Position numbers and translations under genes: made by a program. Under the pieces are notes generated by a model. It worked only from the letters and a program-made list of their open reading frames with translations, was not told the origin of the DNA and ran no database searches. From NCBI RefSeq assembly GCF_001688725.2, contig NZ_CP015401.2:2790001-2854000 (forward strand): DNA of 64,000 nucleotides, written 5' to 3'. Position 1 is the first letter of the stretch. Each line of letters begins with the position of its first letter. Positions 1 through 8,586 of this stretch are shown here, in pieces. The DNA is from Bacteroides caecimuris. GTDB taxonomy: Bacteria > Bacteroidota > Bacteroidia > Bacteroidales > Bacteroidaceae.

Positions 1-1
1 A

Positions 2-199
2 TCTACTTTAGGCGTGTCTTTCATTTCTATGCTTCCCGACCAGTTAGATAAGTTCATTGCTTATATCGTTTCAATTGGAGAGGAACAGAGTATATCAAAC
101 ATATCGGATGCAAAGAGAAGGTTTACTTATTGGTGGCAGAATCACGGAAGAAAGGAGGTACAGGATGAAAACAAACAAGTATACACCGTCCCCAATTAA
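2..199 (+). CDS. 3' end of a hypothetical gene, possibly replication-related
   Basis: The reading frame is already open at the window edge and ends at 199, overlapping the start of the DnaB-like gene by 35 bases. Only about 65 residues are visible; the tail is basic and aromatic (AKRRFTYWWQNHGRK). Inference: a replication accessory protein of the kind often found directly upstream of phage dnaB genes. The overlap argues for translational coupling. No domain can be assigned from this fragment. Confidence 0.5.
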   Translation, partial: STLGVSFISMLPDQLDKFIAYIVSIGEEQSISNISDAKRRFTYWWQNHGRKEVQDENKQVYTVPN

Positions 200-1565
200 G
201 GGAATGCCGAACGCACCTGAAGCAGAACAAGCCGTTATCGGTTCACTTCTTAACTTTGGCGGTGACAAAGTATTCGATGCCATATCTCCCGAACTGAATA
301 AAGATATGTTTTATGATAACCGGTACGCTGTATTGTATGATGCTATCCAGTCGCTTTATGCAAGCAATAAACCATGTGACATCGTATCGGTATCAAACGA
401 AGTCCGCTCAATGGGGAAGATTGAAGAAGCGCCTCCGCACTTCATAGCGGAAACCCTCAATTACGGGTTTGATTCATTTCATGCCGTCGAACATGCTTTG
501 ATGGTAAAACAGAAATATCTACAACGGAAAGCCATTGAATTATCCCATATACTCCAACAGCAAGCCTATGATGATACAGAAGATATCGGAGACGTCCTTT
601 TCAATGCGGGGAAAGCACTGGAGCAAATGCAGCAGGATTTAATCGGGCAAAGTGAATCCCAGTCATTTAAAGACATTGCACAGTCCGCATTAAAAAACAT
701 AGAGAGGAAGATGGGATTGTATAGTAGCGGGAAACAGACAGGAATAACAACCGGACTACAAGACCTTAACGATATAAATTCCGGTTGGCACGGTGGCGAG
801 TTGATAGTATTGGCAGCACGCCCAGCCATGGGAAAAACTGCTGTATCTCTACATTTTGGAAAGTCAGCAGCTAGACAAGGTATTCCGGTAGTCATTTTCT
901 CTTTAGAAATGGATTCTGTCAGCCTGTATGAACGTTTCATTGCTTCAGAATCCAATGTACATCCCAGCAAATTAAGGTCCGGCAATATAAGCCAAGATGA
1001 GCTACTGCAAATAGATAAGGCAATAGGGGGAATTTTATACAGCTTACCGATAACAATAAACGATAACGCAGCTATAGGAATGAGTTACATCCGTGCAACG
1101 TGCCGTTTATACCATCGACAAAACAAATGTGGAATGGTGATAATAGACTATTTACAGTTGGTAACCGAAAGCTCAAATGGAACAAGAAACAGAGAACAGG
1201 AAATAGCCCGGATGTCCCGGGAAGCAAAGATTATCGCTAAAGAATTGAATGTACCTGTTATCCTTCTGTCACAACTCAACCGGGAAGTAGACAAGCGACA
1301 GGATAAAAAACCTATTCTTGCAGACCTTCGGGAATCGGGAGCCATTGAGCAGGATGCAGACATGGTTATATTCGTTCATCGTCCGGAATATTACGGAATC
1401 AGTGTCAAGGATTCATCCGGGCATGAGATTTACAACTATGGTGAATTGATTATAGCCAAACATCGAAACGGTTCTGTCGGAACTGTCAAATTCAAACATG
1501 ACGGTTCCCTTACAAAGATATTCGACTACGATACGAAAGGTTATACAGAAAACAATCCTTTCTAA
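165..1565 (+). CDS. dnaB: DnaB-like replicative DNA helicase
   Basis: Ring helicase that unwinds DNA at replication forks, here probably serving the mobile element. The protein is 466 residues, normal for DnaB. It has an N-terminal DnaB domain (about 15-115) and a RecA-like C-terminal domain with Walker A ARPAMGKT (about 218-225), the Walker B-like DYLQL near 327, and the downstream LSQLNREVDKR and DLRESGAIEQDAD motifs typical of the family. The ATG at 165 is chosen over an in-frame start at 57 because a strong ribosome-binding site, AAAGGAGG, lies at 151-158, and because homology begins with the APEAEQAVIGSLL segment just after it. It heads a replication module with the helicase and nuclease genes downstream. 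A second, chromosomal dnaB should exist outside the window. Confidence 0.93.
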   Translation: MKTNKYTPSPIKGMPNAPEAEQAVIGSLLNFGGDKVFDAISPELNKDMFYDNRYAVLYDAIQSLYASNKPCDIVSVSNEVRSMGKIEEAPPHFIAETLNYGFDSFHAVEHALMVKQKYLQRKAIELSHILQQQAYDDTEDIGDVLFNAGKALEQMQQDLIGQSESQSFKDIAQSALKNIERKMGLYSSGKQTGITTGLQDLNDINSGWHGGELIVLAARPAMGKTAVSLHFGKSAARQGIPVVIFSLEMDSVSLYERFIASESNVHPSKLRSGNISQDELLQIDKAIGGILYSLPITINDNAAIGMSYIRATCRLYHRQNKCGMVIIDYLQLVTESSNGTRNREQEIARMSREAKIIAKELNVPVILLSQLNREVDKRQDKKPILADLRESGAIEQDADMVIFVHRPEYYGISVKDSSGHEIYNYGELIIAKHRNGSVGTVKFKHDGSLTKIFDYDTKGYTENNPF

Positions 1566-1609
1566 TGAACATTGGTTTTATTGTCTAAGTATTTAGTAGA
1601 TTGAGAAAG

Positions 1610-2146
1610 ATGAAAACAATAATAGATCATAATCCGCACATTGCACTATCAGACCTAAAAGAGCTGTTCAGGCTTTCTGAAGGATCGGCAAGTTTTACAG
1701 CTAATGGAGTACAATACACTATCGTTTTTTCGCTAGAGAAACAAATATGCGTCTTTCTATGGGAGTATAATGGGAAGAAAAAACAGGAGAAGATAGAGTT
1801 AAGAAAAGAGCCCAGTAATTTAGGACAGGGCTATGTGTGGTATTTTGTTTGTCCATGCACAAGGCGCAAATGTCGAAAACTATTTTTAGACGGGAATATT
1901 ATAGCAAGCCGGTACGCATTTAATCACGTCTATAGCATCCAAATGGAAAATAAGCAAAATATATTCTTCCGCAAGTTAGGCAAGTTGGATGATCCTCGCA
2001 AGAAGTACGGGAAACCATTATACCGGGGGAAAATAACACTCTACGGTAAAAAAATACAGAAGTACAGGAAAAGACAGCAAATCATCAATGAAAACATAGG
2101 GAAGTATATTCCTTCATTCATGTTCAAAACAAAGAAAAATATATGA
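1610..2146 (+). CDS. hypothetical protein, phage replication module
   Basis: A 178-residue basic protein of unknown function. The middle holds WYFVCPCTRRKCRKLF (about 80-95), a short Cys cluster that could bind a metal although a full zinc ribbon is not evident. The rest is rich in Lys, Arg and aromatic residues, suggesting nucleic-acid contact (inference). The ATG at 1610 follows GAGAAAG directly; a TTG three codons upstream is less likely. The 3' end overlaps the next helicase gene by 4 bases (ATGA), so the two are probably translationally coupled. Confidence 0.75.
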   Translation: MKTIIDHNPHIALSDLKELFRLSEGSASFTANGVQYTIVFSLEKQICVFLWEYNGKKKQEKIELRKEPSNLGQGYVWYFVCPCTRRKCRKLFLDGNIIASRYAFNHVYSIQMENKQNIFFRKLGKLDDPRKKYGKPLYRGKITLYGKKIQKYRKRQQIINENIGKYIPSFMFKTKKNI

Positions 2147-3363
2147 AACTAAGAGAATATCAAAATAACATAGCTATCCAAGCGGCCAATAAACTAACAG
2201 CTTTCGGATGCTGTTACCTATCGATGGAATGCCGGACAGGGAAAACGCTCACGGCTTTATATGCCGCTGATAAATTCAACGTAAAAAGTGTTTTATTCAT
2301 CACCAAGCTAAAAGCCATCCCCAGCGTAAAAAACGACTATATCGCATTACAACCATCTTTTAAGCTGGAAGTTGTCAATTTTGAAAGCAGCCACAAGGTG
2401 ACAGGAAAGTACGACCTTGTGATAATTGATGAGGCCCATTCACTGGGAGCATATCCCAAGCCAAGCAAGCGTACACAGGAGATAAGGACCATTTGCGAAG
2501 GTTTGCCCGTGCTTTATTTGTCCGGCACACCTTCACCCGAAAGCTACTCACAGCTGTATCACCAATTCTGGGTATGCAGCAAATCACCGTGGAAAAGCTA
2601 TAAAAGTTTCTATAAATGGGCGAAAGAGTACGTATACACACGGCAGAAGAGAGTAAACGGGTATCTCATAAACGACTACTCATGCACCAACAAACCAAAG
2701 ATAGACAATGATATTAGAAACCTGTTTATCTCTTACTCCCAGGAACAGGCGGGATTTGAGGTGAATATCAACGAGCACATATTGCAGGTACAGTTGGAAG
2801 ACAGGACCGGAGAATATATCAGGAGATTACAAAACGATTTGGTTGTAGACATCAACGGCTATACTGTTCTAGGAGATTCACCGGCAAAGCTTTTGACTAA
2901 ATTACATCAACTATCTTCCGGGAGTGTAATTTCCGAGAATGGCGAGCATTTGATATTTGACAGCAGTAAGGCGGATTTTGTGAAGGGCTATTTTAAAGAC
3001 CGAAAAATTGCATTGTTTTACGTGTACCAGTCCGAAGCGGAGTTATTACAGTCTGTTTTCCCGAACTGGACGGACAGCCCGGAAGAGTTTCAAGCCTCAT
3101 CAAATAAAGTCTTTATATCGCAAGTTCGCCGAGCACGTGAAGGTGTGAGACTTGATACAGCAGATGCTTTGATTTTCTTTAATCTCGAATTTAGTTATCT
3201 ATCATACGAGCAAGGCAAGAACCGCCTAGTTTCAAAAGAGCGCACCAGCCCGGCAGATGTTTACTTTCTTTGCTCTGACTGCGGGATTGAAAACAAGATA
3301 TTGGAAGCGGTACACGGAAAGCAAGACTTTACACTTTCGTACTATGGCAGAACTAGAAAGTAA
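2143..3363 (+). CDS. SNF2/DEAH-type DNA helicase of phage type
   Basis: Superfamily 2 ATPase/helicase of 406 residues. Visible motifs: ECRTGKT (Walker A, 29-35), IIDEAHSLG (Walker B, DEAH at 96-99), LSGTPSP (motif III, about 126-132), and a C-terminal QVRRAREGVRL segment resembling the arginine-finger region. It resembles the small DEAD/SNF2 helicases carried by many Bacteroides and Gram-positive phages, usually next to a VRR-NUC nuclease, as here. It overlaps the upstream gene by 4 bases and the downstream nuclease gene by 20 bases, so the three form one operon. Likely role: replication or recombination of the element; strand specificity cannot be read from sequence. Confidence 0.88.
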   Translation: MKLREYQNNIAIQAANKLTAFGCCYLSMECRTGKTLTALYAADKFNVKSVLFITKLKAIPSVKNDYIALQPSFKLEVVNFESSHKVTGKYDLVIIDEAHSLGAYPKPSKRTQEIRTICEGLPVLYLSGTPSPESYSQLYHQFWVCSKSPWKSYKSFYKWAKEYVYTRQKRVNGYLINDYSCTNKPKIDNDIRNLFISYSQEQAGFEVNINEHILQVQLEDRTGEYIRRLQNDLVVDINGYTVLGDSPAKLLTKLHQLSSGSVISENGEHLIFDSSKADFVKGYFKDRKIALFYVYQSEAELLQSVFPNWTDSPEEFQASSNKVFISQVRRAREGVRLDTADALIFFNLEFSYLSYEQGKNRLVSKERTSPADVYFLCSDCGIENKILEAVHGKQDFTLSYYGRTRK

Positions 3364-3586
3364 AATACAGGCTCGCATCATCAAACGGTTAGAGGCAGAA
3401 GGTTATTATGTGGTTAAATTGATTCTGACGAATAAACCGGGTATTCCTGACCTGCTATGCCTAAAGAACGGGAAAGCATCGTTTATCGAAGTGAAAAGGC
3501 CGGAAGAAAAGCCCAGACCTTTACAAGAATACCGGATGAATGAATTAAGAAACCTAGGTTTTGAATGTAAAGTAAGAAGAGAGTGA
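3344..3586 (+). CDS. VRR-NUC domain nuclease
   Basis: Small (80 residues) virus-type replication-repair nuclease. The hallmark is GIPDLLCLKNGKASFIEVK, which supplies the D...ExK active site of the PD-(D/E)XK fold; the upstream E residues in the first helix fit the family. Single-domain VRR-NUC proteins of about 80-110 residues are common in phages beside an SNF2-like helicase. The ATG at 3344 lies inside the end of the helicase gene; longer in-frame starts upstream would overlap it much more and add no domain sequence. Confidence 0.88.
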   Translation: MAELESKIQARIIKRLEAEGYYVVKLILTNKPGIPDLLCLKNGKASFIEVKRPEEKPRPLQEYRMNELRNLGFECKVRRE

Positions 3587-3777
3587 ACTACCGAAATTTG
3601 ACAGATAAAATATATTCAGTCCAAATGAAGCGATTTAAGCCTTTTTCTTTTGCGGAATAATAAGATATCCGTCTTTGCGGAGAAAGTCGTTTAAACGCAA
3701 ACAGAATACCAAATAAAGGCAATTAATAGAGCATTGCTCAGCTAAATAAATTATTAACCAATTTAATTTTTAAAATC

Positions 3778-4197
3778 ATGAAACAGAATGTATTTTTTGG
3801 AGTAAGAAAAGACAGTGAAAAACATCTTTATGTGAGAAGAGGTGATAACAACGAGGTCCTTATCACTAAAACAGTAAACGGGGAATCCATAACAGAAGAG
3901 AACACCGTACACCTAAATGCGGAAGAAGCCCGTAAACTGGGGATTCAGTTGCTAAAGTTAGGTAGTGAAGAACTGCCAAAATCAGGAATAGACCTTAAAG
4001 CCGAATCTTTCGTAGACAAAATCACGGTATACGGAGGAATAAACCCGGACGAAACACCGGCCAACCTCGCAGTTATCACCATTAATGAAAGCGATGAGGC
4101 CAGACAAGCAAGGGAAGATAGCGGAGAGGAACCCGGCTTTTCCATTGAAGGGGAAGAACTGGAAAAACTCATTTCCGCACTGGCAAAGATTGTATGA
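3778..4197 (+). CDS. hypothetical protein
   Basis: An acidic 139-residue protein of unknown function. No signal peptide or membrane segment is seen; the N-terminal half is beta-like (VFFGVRKDSEKHLYVRR) and the C-terminal 40 residues are very acidic with a short helical tail. It begins 190 bases after the nuclease gene, behind an A+T-rich leader, and is followed after 25 bases by another small gene. Together these look like phage accessory genes. Confidence 0.65.
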   Translation: MKQNVFFGVRKDSEKHLYVRRGDNNEVLITKTVNGESITEENTVHLNAEEARKLGIQLLKLGSEELPKSGIDLKAESFVDKITVYGGINPDETPANLAVITINESDEARQAREDSGEEPGFSIEGEELEKLISALAKIV

Positions 4198-4222
4198 TTA
4201 CTAACAAAATCAGGACCAGGCA

Positions 4223-4456
4223 ATGAACATTAAAAATTACAGAGTAGAAGATGTAGGTATAGGATTAGGGCTTTGTACCGATAAAGATTTTATTCCTGTT
4301 TCATACGCTGAAGGGGAAGAGCTAGCAAAACACCTACGTCGTACTATCCCGCTAAAGACTAAGACAATTATGTATGAACACCCGGATGCGGGATTGATTG
4401 AGATTCTTCGGGAAGATGCTATAAAAATGCTGAAAACATTAGATAGCATCTCCTGA
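4223..4456 (+). CDS. hypothetical small protein
   Basis: A 77-residue soluble protein with no recognised domain. It starts 25 bases after the preceding gene and is followed by a strong hairpin terminator, so it is probably the last gene of that transcript. Function unknown. Confidence 0.6.
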   Translation: MNIKNYRVEDVGIGLGLCTDKDFIPVSYAEGEELAKHLRRTIPLKTKTIMYEHPDAGLIEILREDAIKMLKTLDSIS

Positions 4457-4478
4457 CACTAAGATTGTATAACCAATA

Positions 4479-4520
4479 CCGGGCAGGGATGCTTTATTGA
4501 TTCCCTGCCCGGCTTTACTT
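4479..4520 (+). terminator. rho-independent terminator
   Basis: A perfect 11-bp stem, CCGGGCAGGGA at 4479-4489 with its complement at 4502-4512, and a 12-base loop, followed by a short T-containing tract. It lies 22 bases after the end of the 77-residue gene and closes the replication operon. Confidence 0.8.
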
Positions 4521-4648
4521 AAGTAGTAAACAATAGTAAAACGGACGTTTTAAAGCAAACCATTTGCCACTGTCGGGTATAATGTTTAATTTTGAACAAA
4601 TCTAAATAAAGAGCGTATGAAGCTATACGCAACCGTTACCAGTCGTTC

Positions 4649-4677
4649 GGGGTTTCCACTTTTGGAACCCCTTTTTT
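4649..4677 (+). terminator. rho-independent terminator
   Basis: Stem of 9 bp with a single bulged T (4649-4658 against 4663-4671) followed by six T residues at 4672-4677. No gene is visible between this and the preceding terminator, so it may be a back-up or may end a small untranslated transcript. Confidence 0.7.
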
Positions 4678-5254
4678 ACGCCCTATACAGGCTTTTTTAT
4701 TGAGAATATAGTCAAGGATAGTTCAAAGGAAAATCTACATACGCAAAACTCGGCAGGTTAAATATGCCTTCTCGCTCCTCATTCTCGGGGAACGGCCAAG
4801 ATGAAACGCATTCGTCCTGGCCCTATTAATACCGCCCAAAATGGCGTTATTACCTTTGCCTTTTTGGGCAAGCAAGTTCCGGTAAGCTTATATTCATTTG
4901 CTGGTCTGCCGTTTTTTAGGTTTTTCGCCAAAATTGTTGAAAACTTGATAGTCATACTTTTTGCCATTTTAGGCAATAACTTGGTTATTCATAGAATTAT
5001 GAAAAACAGGACCTTTGCAATTTCGCAAAGCTGCGCAGCAAGTTTTAAGGCAAAAATGCGGAAAACTAACATCGGTTGAAAATGAAATTCACCCCATCCG
5101 CAGTTGATCTAAATAAATTTATCTCATTAAAGAACAGAAATGAGGTTACCCGAACCTCTAAACTTTGGTAATCATTCTTTGACTTATTGGAGGTACTACT
5201 AAACAAAATACAAAAAAACGTCTATTCTATATACAGAAATTCAATGAAATTATA
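4678..5254. other. non-coding gap
   Basis: No convincing gene. A 92-codon open frame at 4801-5079 has no ribosome-binding site and an odd composition; it is more likely chance or repeat-derived. From memory similar stretches recur in Bacteroides mobile DNA, which a nucleotide search would confirm or refute. Confidence 0.5.
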
Positions 5255-5318
5255 TATCTTTGCGGCAAACAAAAGGTCTTTACTGCAATAAAGACCAATT
5301 GCAAGTGGCGCACCACTT
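5255..5318 (+). promoter_or_regulatory. promoter and hairpin leader of the XRE/ImmA-IrrE pair
   Basis: TATCTTTG at 5255-5262 matches the Bacteroidota -7 element. The short leader then forms two hairpins: an 8-bp stem (5275-5282 with 5289-5296), then AAGTGG/CCACTT (5303-5308 with 5313-5318). The second is nearly palindromic as DNA and its CAAGTGGCGC half (5302-5311) recurs inverted after the next gene at 5945-5954, so it may be an operator. Confidence 0.6.
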
Positions 5319-5334
5319 AAATAAATTCATTTTT

Positions 5335-5934
5335 ATGACTGCAAAAATAGAAAATAAAATCGAAAAAAGAAAGCGAATAAGCAAAGAAGAGGCTCTTTCG
5401 CTACTTGATGAGTATCATCAAGATTTGTTCCAGGCCTATTGGGACGGCATTGACAAATACAATATTGAAATAAATCAGACTATTCCTGAAGCGAGAGTAC
5501 GACTAAACTCGGTATTGCTTAATGCTAAATTGACGGAAAGTTTCATTCTGCATTTTCCTGACAGATGGAGTGCTGGGAAATATGGTAGAATCATATTTCG
5601 TTGGGAAGGTTTATCAATGCTAATAAAGAAGCTAAATAAGAATGGGAAACCTTCTTATATACCAACTTTGCTATCCGAATCAATTGTCAGCCAATTGCAG
5701 CAGCCTTTGTTTGAAGATGATTCTTTCAAAGAGGATGCAATTTTGATATTCGGATACACCAAAGATAAAGATGGGCAAATAGTAAACCCTAGAATTGTTT
5801 ATTATGATAATGCGCCAATATGGATTATTGACAAAAATGACATAATAAGCAAGCCTGCTTCTCATGGGACTCTTGCTGACAGTGTGGATGTCAAACTCAA
5901 GGAGCAAAAAGACGAGAAAAAGAAAGCGGAGTAG
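5335..5934 (+). CDS. hypothetical protein paired with XRE/ImmA-IrrE gene
   Basis: A 199-residue soluble protein of unknown family. The N-terminus is Lys/Glu-rich; the middle region has conserved-looking segments (FPDRWSAGKYGRIIFRWEGL) and the C-terminus is charged. The ATG at 5335 is preferred because a longer frame would begin inside the promoter element. It lies 49 bases upstream of an XRE/ImmA-IrrE gene, and both are preceded by the same CAAGTGGCGC box in opposite orientation. Context suggests the partner in a two-gene regulator or toxin-antitoxin-like unit; which would be toxin is unknown. Confidence 0.7.
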   Translation: MTAKIENKIEKRKRISKEEALSLLDEYHQDLFQAYWDGIDKYNIEINQTIPEARVRLNSVLLNAKLTESFILHFPDRWSAGKYGRIIFRWEGLSMLIKKLNKNGKPSYIPTLLSESIVSQLQQPLFEDDSFKEDAILIFGYTKDKDGQIVNPRIVYYDNAPIWIIDKNDIISKPASHGTLADSVDVKLKEQKDEKKKAE

Positions 5935-5958
5935 CAAACAAGGAGCGCCACTTGTTTG
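5935..5958. repeat. palindrome between the two genes of the pair
   Basis: Perfect 8-bp inverted repeat CAAACAAG/CTTGTTTG (5935-5942, 5951-5958) enclosing GAGCGCCA. It contains GCGCCACTTG, the reverse complement of the box in the upstream leader. It may be an operator or an RNA hairpin between the two genes. Confidence 0.55.
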
Positions 5959-5983
5959 TTAATTTATAAATATAATTTAGATC

Positions 5984-7042
5984 ATGAGAAATTTGCAACT
6001 GGCTTTTGCACGCCAATATAGAAGATTTACACAAACTGGTCTTGCCGCAAAGGTTCCCGGTTTATCACAGTCCAACTTATCTAATTATGAAAAAGGACTT
6101 GGAACGCTATCTGACGATCTTCTTGAGCGGATTATGTCCGTTCTGAATTTTCCTTTTGGTTTTCTTGATTTAAAGATTGTAAATAATGTGGACTGCAAGC
6201 ACTATCGAAAAAAAGCAAGTGTAAAGGCTCAAGATAGGGATAAAATAGACCGGTTTATTTCACTTTCAGCATATTGCTTTGATTGGATGGCTGAATTTGT
6301 TGATTTCCCAGATTTTAAATTTAAATATATCGATGTTGATTCTGGAACGACTCCCGAAGAAATAGCTTTGTATGTGCGTAGACAGTTTTCTCTTGGCATT
6401 GCACCAATAGAAAATATATGTAATTTCTTGGAAAGAAATGGTATACCCATATTTTTCTGGGATTGCGAATGTGACGAATTCGATGGTGTTTCTTTGATAA
6501 CTGACAGAGGGAATCATCTTATTATTCTTAATAAGAATATGAGTAATGATAGAAAAAGGTTTAGCTTGGCTCATGAACTTGGACATATAATTATGCATCA
6601 ATGTTATGACTTTTTTATACCAGAAGTCCGTAATAAGGAAAAAGAAGCAAATCGTTTTGCTGCAGAGTTTATTATGCCTTCGCAAGGCATAAAAGGTTCA
6701 CTTATGAATATAAAATTCAGTAATCTTCCTACTCTTAAAGCATATTGGCTAACATCTATGGCTTCAATCATATATAGGGCTAAAACCTTAGGGCAAATAG
6801 ACGATGTCAAGTATATTATGCTTCGGAATGAACTGAGTCGTAGAGCATGGCTAAAGACTGAACCTTATGACGTGTTTCTTGATGAACCAATTGTTATAAA
6901 AAAAGCATATAGCCTAATCACCGAAAGCGTTGGATATGAAAACGAACAAATATCAAGACTCTGTAAAATACCATTGGATGTTGTAGAGGAGGTGTTTAAT
7001 TTCCAATCGAAAATTATTTCATTAAAATTGAAAGTGTCATAG
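5984..7042 (+). CDS. XRE-family regulator with ImmA/IrrE metallopeptidase domain
   Basis: 352 residues in two parts. Residues about 1-60 form a Cro/C1-type helix-turn-helix (FTQTGLAAKVPGLSQSNLSN); the C-terminal part is an ImmA/IrrE-type zinc peptidase with HELGH at 197-201 and the downstream EANRFAAEFIMP segment, whose Glu is a usual third metal ligand. Relatives cleave phage or element repressors (ImmA) or stress regulators (IrrE), and many are encoded in toxin-antitoxin-like pairs. Here the partner is the 199-residue upstream gene. Self-regulation through the shared CAAGTGGCGC boxes is inferred, not shown. Confidence 0.88.
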   Translation: MRNLQLAFARQYRRFTQTGLAAKVPGLSQSNLSNYEKGLGTLSDDLLERIMSVLNFPFGFLDLKIVNNVDCKHYRKKASVKAQDRDKIDRFISLSAYCFDWMAEFVDFPDFKFKYIDVDSGTTPEEIALYVRRQFSLGIAPIENICNFLERNGIPIFFWDCECDEFDGVSLITDRGNHLIILNKNMSNDRKRFSLAHELGHIIMHQCYDFFIPEVRNKEKEANRFAAEFIMPSQGIKGSLMNIKFSNLPTLKAYWLTSMASIIYRAKTLGQIDDVKYIMLRNELSRRAWLKTEPYDVFLDEPIVIKKAYSLITESVGYENEQISRLCKIPLDVVEEVFNFQSKIISLKLKVS

Positions 7043-7057
7043 TTGACGGATATCATA

Positions 7058-7091
7058 AAAAAGCGGTACTTCCTAAAGTCACCGTTTTTTT
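7058..7091. terminator. bidirectional terminator
   Basis: CGGTACTT at 7064-7071 pairs with AAGTCACCG at 7076-7084 (one bulged base). A seven-T run follows on the plus strand (7085-7091), and an A run at 7057-7062 gives a T run on the minus strand. It can end both the metallopeptidase gene and a leftward transcript from the adjacent gene-less region. Confidence 0.72.
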
Positions 7092-8009
7092 GTGTCTGAG
7101 CGGATAAAGTTTAGGCACTTTTTATTTAACTAATAAATAGATAATCAGAATAATATAAAAGGCGATTATTCCCACCTTTAAATATGGCTTGAGCACACAT
7201 TTTAAATACCCGGAATTTCGCCTATTTGCTTACAACTTATTGAATTTCAGGCTTCATAATTTGTTAAATCTGAAAATCAGTAAGTTAGATAAAGGGGCGT
7301 TATTTTGCCGACGCCCCAAACCGAATGGGGGCATAGTTTAACTAATACCCTTTGCGCTGGGGTACATCGATCGAAAATTTGATTGACGTAAAAAATGTGT
7401 GAAGTCAGGGAAAAATTTCCCTCACCTACTTAAACTACCTGTCCGTTTAGTGGATATCATCGGCTAAAACAAAATGTTTCGCTCTGACGGGTTTTCGTCT
7501 ATTGAGTAATACACAAGTAAAATCGAGATTTCGGCAAATATAAAGGCTAAACGGGCGTATTATCAGTAACATTGGAAGCCTCAACAAAGGTGCTGAAATC
7601 GAACTTTTAAAGGTAATTGTGAGTTACGTTTTAAATATGCGCTCAAACCATATTTGCATTGATGAAAAGTAACCAGCTTAGATTTGAGCCCGTTAACCGT
7701 TAGGAGAATATTCCTAACGGCTGATTATCACACCCTAAATTATACATCGGGGATTCTCCCTATGAGTGAAAAGTAACTGGTCGAAATTTTGGCACGTTAA
7801 CCTTGTTACTTGATTATCAAGCTAAGCGGAGATTTCCGCCCACATAAAAAGGAGCAACACACAAAGTATTGCTTCCTTATTACTCGTCACATCGTCACGA
7901 CGGAACGGTCAAATAATATAAATATTGTATGAATGATTAGCCCTTCAAAAACAAAGGGCAATACCTTTGGTTGTTTTCGTCATCTCGACGACTAAAATAC
8001 TATTTGATA
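7092..8009 (-). ncRNA. candidate large structured non-coding RNA
   Basis: About 920 bases with no plausible gene in any frame, yet bracketed on the minus strand by a promoter with both elements well spaced (8013-8044) and a bidirectional terminator (7058-7091). The interior has many compact hairpins, for example CGTTAGGA/TCCTAACG at 7690-7719, GGGGCGT/ACGCCCC near 7294-7317, AGGGAAA/TTTCCCT near 7407-7422 and GCGG/CCGC near 7825-7839. Two degenerate direct repeats (about 7662-7697 and 7764-7801, both with GAAAAGTAAC and CGTTAACC) lie about 100 bases apart. I do not recognise the RNA class; covariation analysis would decide. Confidence 0.4.
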
Positions 8010-8012
8010 CGG

Positions 8013-8044
8013 CAAAGATATAAAATTAGCGGATTATATCAAAA
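8013..8044 (-). promoter_or_regulatory. minus-strand promoter
   Basis: Read on the minus strand, TATCTTTG (8013-8020) is preceded by TTTTG (8040-8044) with a 19-base spacer, the canonical Bacteroidota arrangement. There is no gene downstream in that direction before the terminator at 7058-7091. Confidence 0.65.
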
Positions 8045-8224
8045 GCGGATTGATGTCTCCACAAAATTGTGGGCAGATACCGGAAAACACAGCTAAAACC
8101 TGTTCAGTAAATGCAAAAGGAAGTTTGCGAGTACTACCCCAACTTGATATCACAGATTGTGATTTCAAGATAGCCCACTCATCCGACGTTTACACATATA
8201 ACCAGATAAGCATCTAAATAAAAA

Positions 8225-8280
8225 TATAGCAAAAAAGTTATGTTTTTATTTGGTGGTTTATAGCAAAAACGCTATATTTG
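8225..8280 (+). promoter_or_regulatory. hicAB promoter with two operator-like palindromes
   Basis: TATATTTG at 8273-8280 is the -7 element. It overlaps a perfect 6-bp palindrome, TATAGC-N6-GCTATA (8259-8276). A degenerate copy, TATAGC-N6-GTTATG, lies 34 bp upstream (8225-8242). The C-terminal DNA-binding domain of HicB is the expected ligand (family knowledge plus inference). Confidence 0.65.
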
Positions 8281-8310
8281 TACCGTCTTAAACAAACGGT
8301 CTTTTAAATT

Positions 8311-8496
8311 ATGAAGTACAATCAGTTTTTTGCGGAACTTACCGCAGCAGGTTGTTACGTTCTCAGGCATGGGGCAAACCATGATATTTGGTATAGCCCT
8401 AAAACGGGAAACAAATTTGCTTTGTCAAGGCACGGCAAACAAGAAGTACCTACCGGAATGGAACGTAAAGCAAGAAAGGTTCTTTTGGGGGAATAA
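8311..8496 (+). CDS. hicA: HicA-family toxin (mRNA interferase)
   Basis: 61-residue protein of the YcfA/HicA family: small basic RNA-binding fold with the family's catalytic His in GANHDIWYSP (His24) and a conserved C-terminal basic helix after VPTGM. HicA toxins inactivate mRNA when not bound by HicB. Length is normal. The hicB gene follows after 90 bases in the same orientation and a putative autoregulatory promoter precedes it, as expected for a type II toxin-antitoxin operon. Confidence 0.9.
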   Translation: MKYNQFFAELTAAGCYVLRHGANHDIWYSPKTGNKFALSRHGKQEVPTGMERKARKVLLGE

Positions 8497-8586
8497 TCCC
8501 CCAACCTTTTGCGCTTCATACCTAAAAGGCTGTAAATGTTGAGGCAATGGGGTACGGTATATTGCCGTACTCCTATTTTTAAAGCA

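Noticed and set aside
57..164. Upstream extension of the DnaB-like gene
   Set aside because: The added 36 residues show no helicase similarity, and AAAGGAGG sits directly before the ATG at 165.
4801..5079. 92-codon open frame
   Set aside because: No ribosome-binding site, no domain, composition unlike neighbouring genes; more likely chance or repeat-derived.
7092..8009. Group II intron or retron as explanation of the gene-less region
   Set aside because: No reverse transcriptase gene nearby and no recognisable intron ends.
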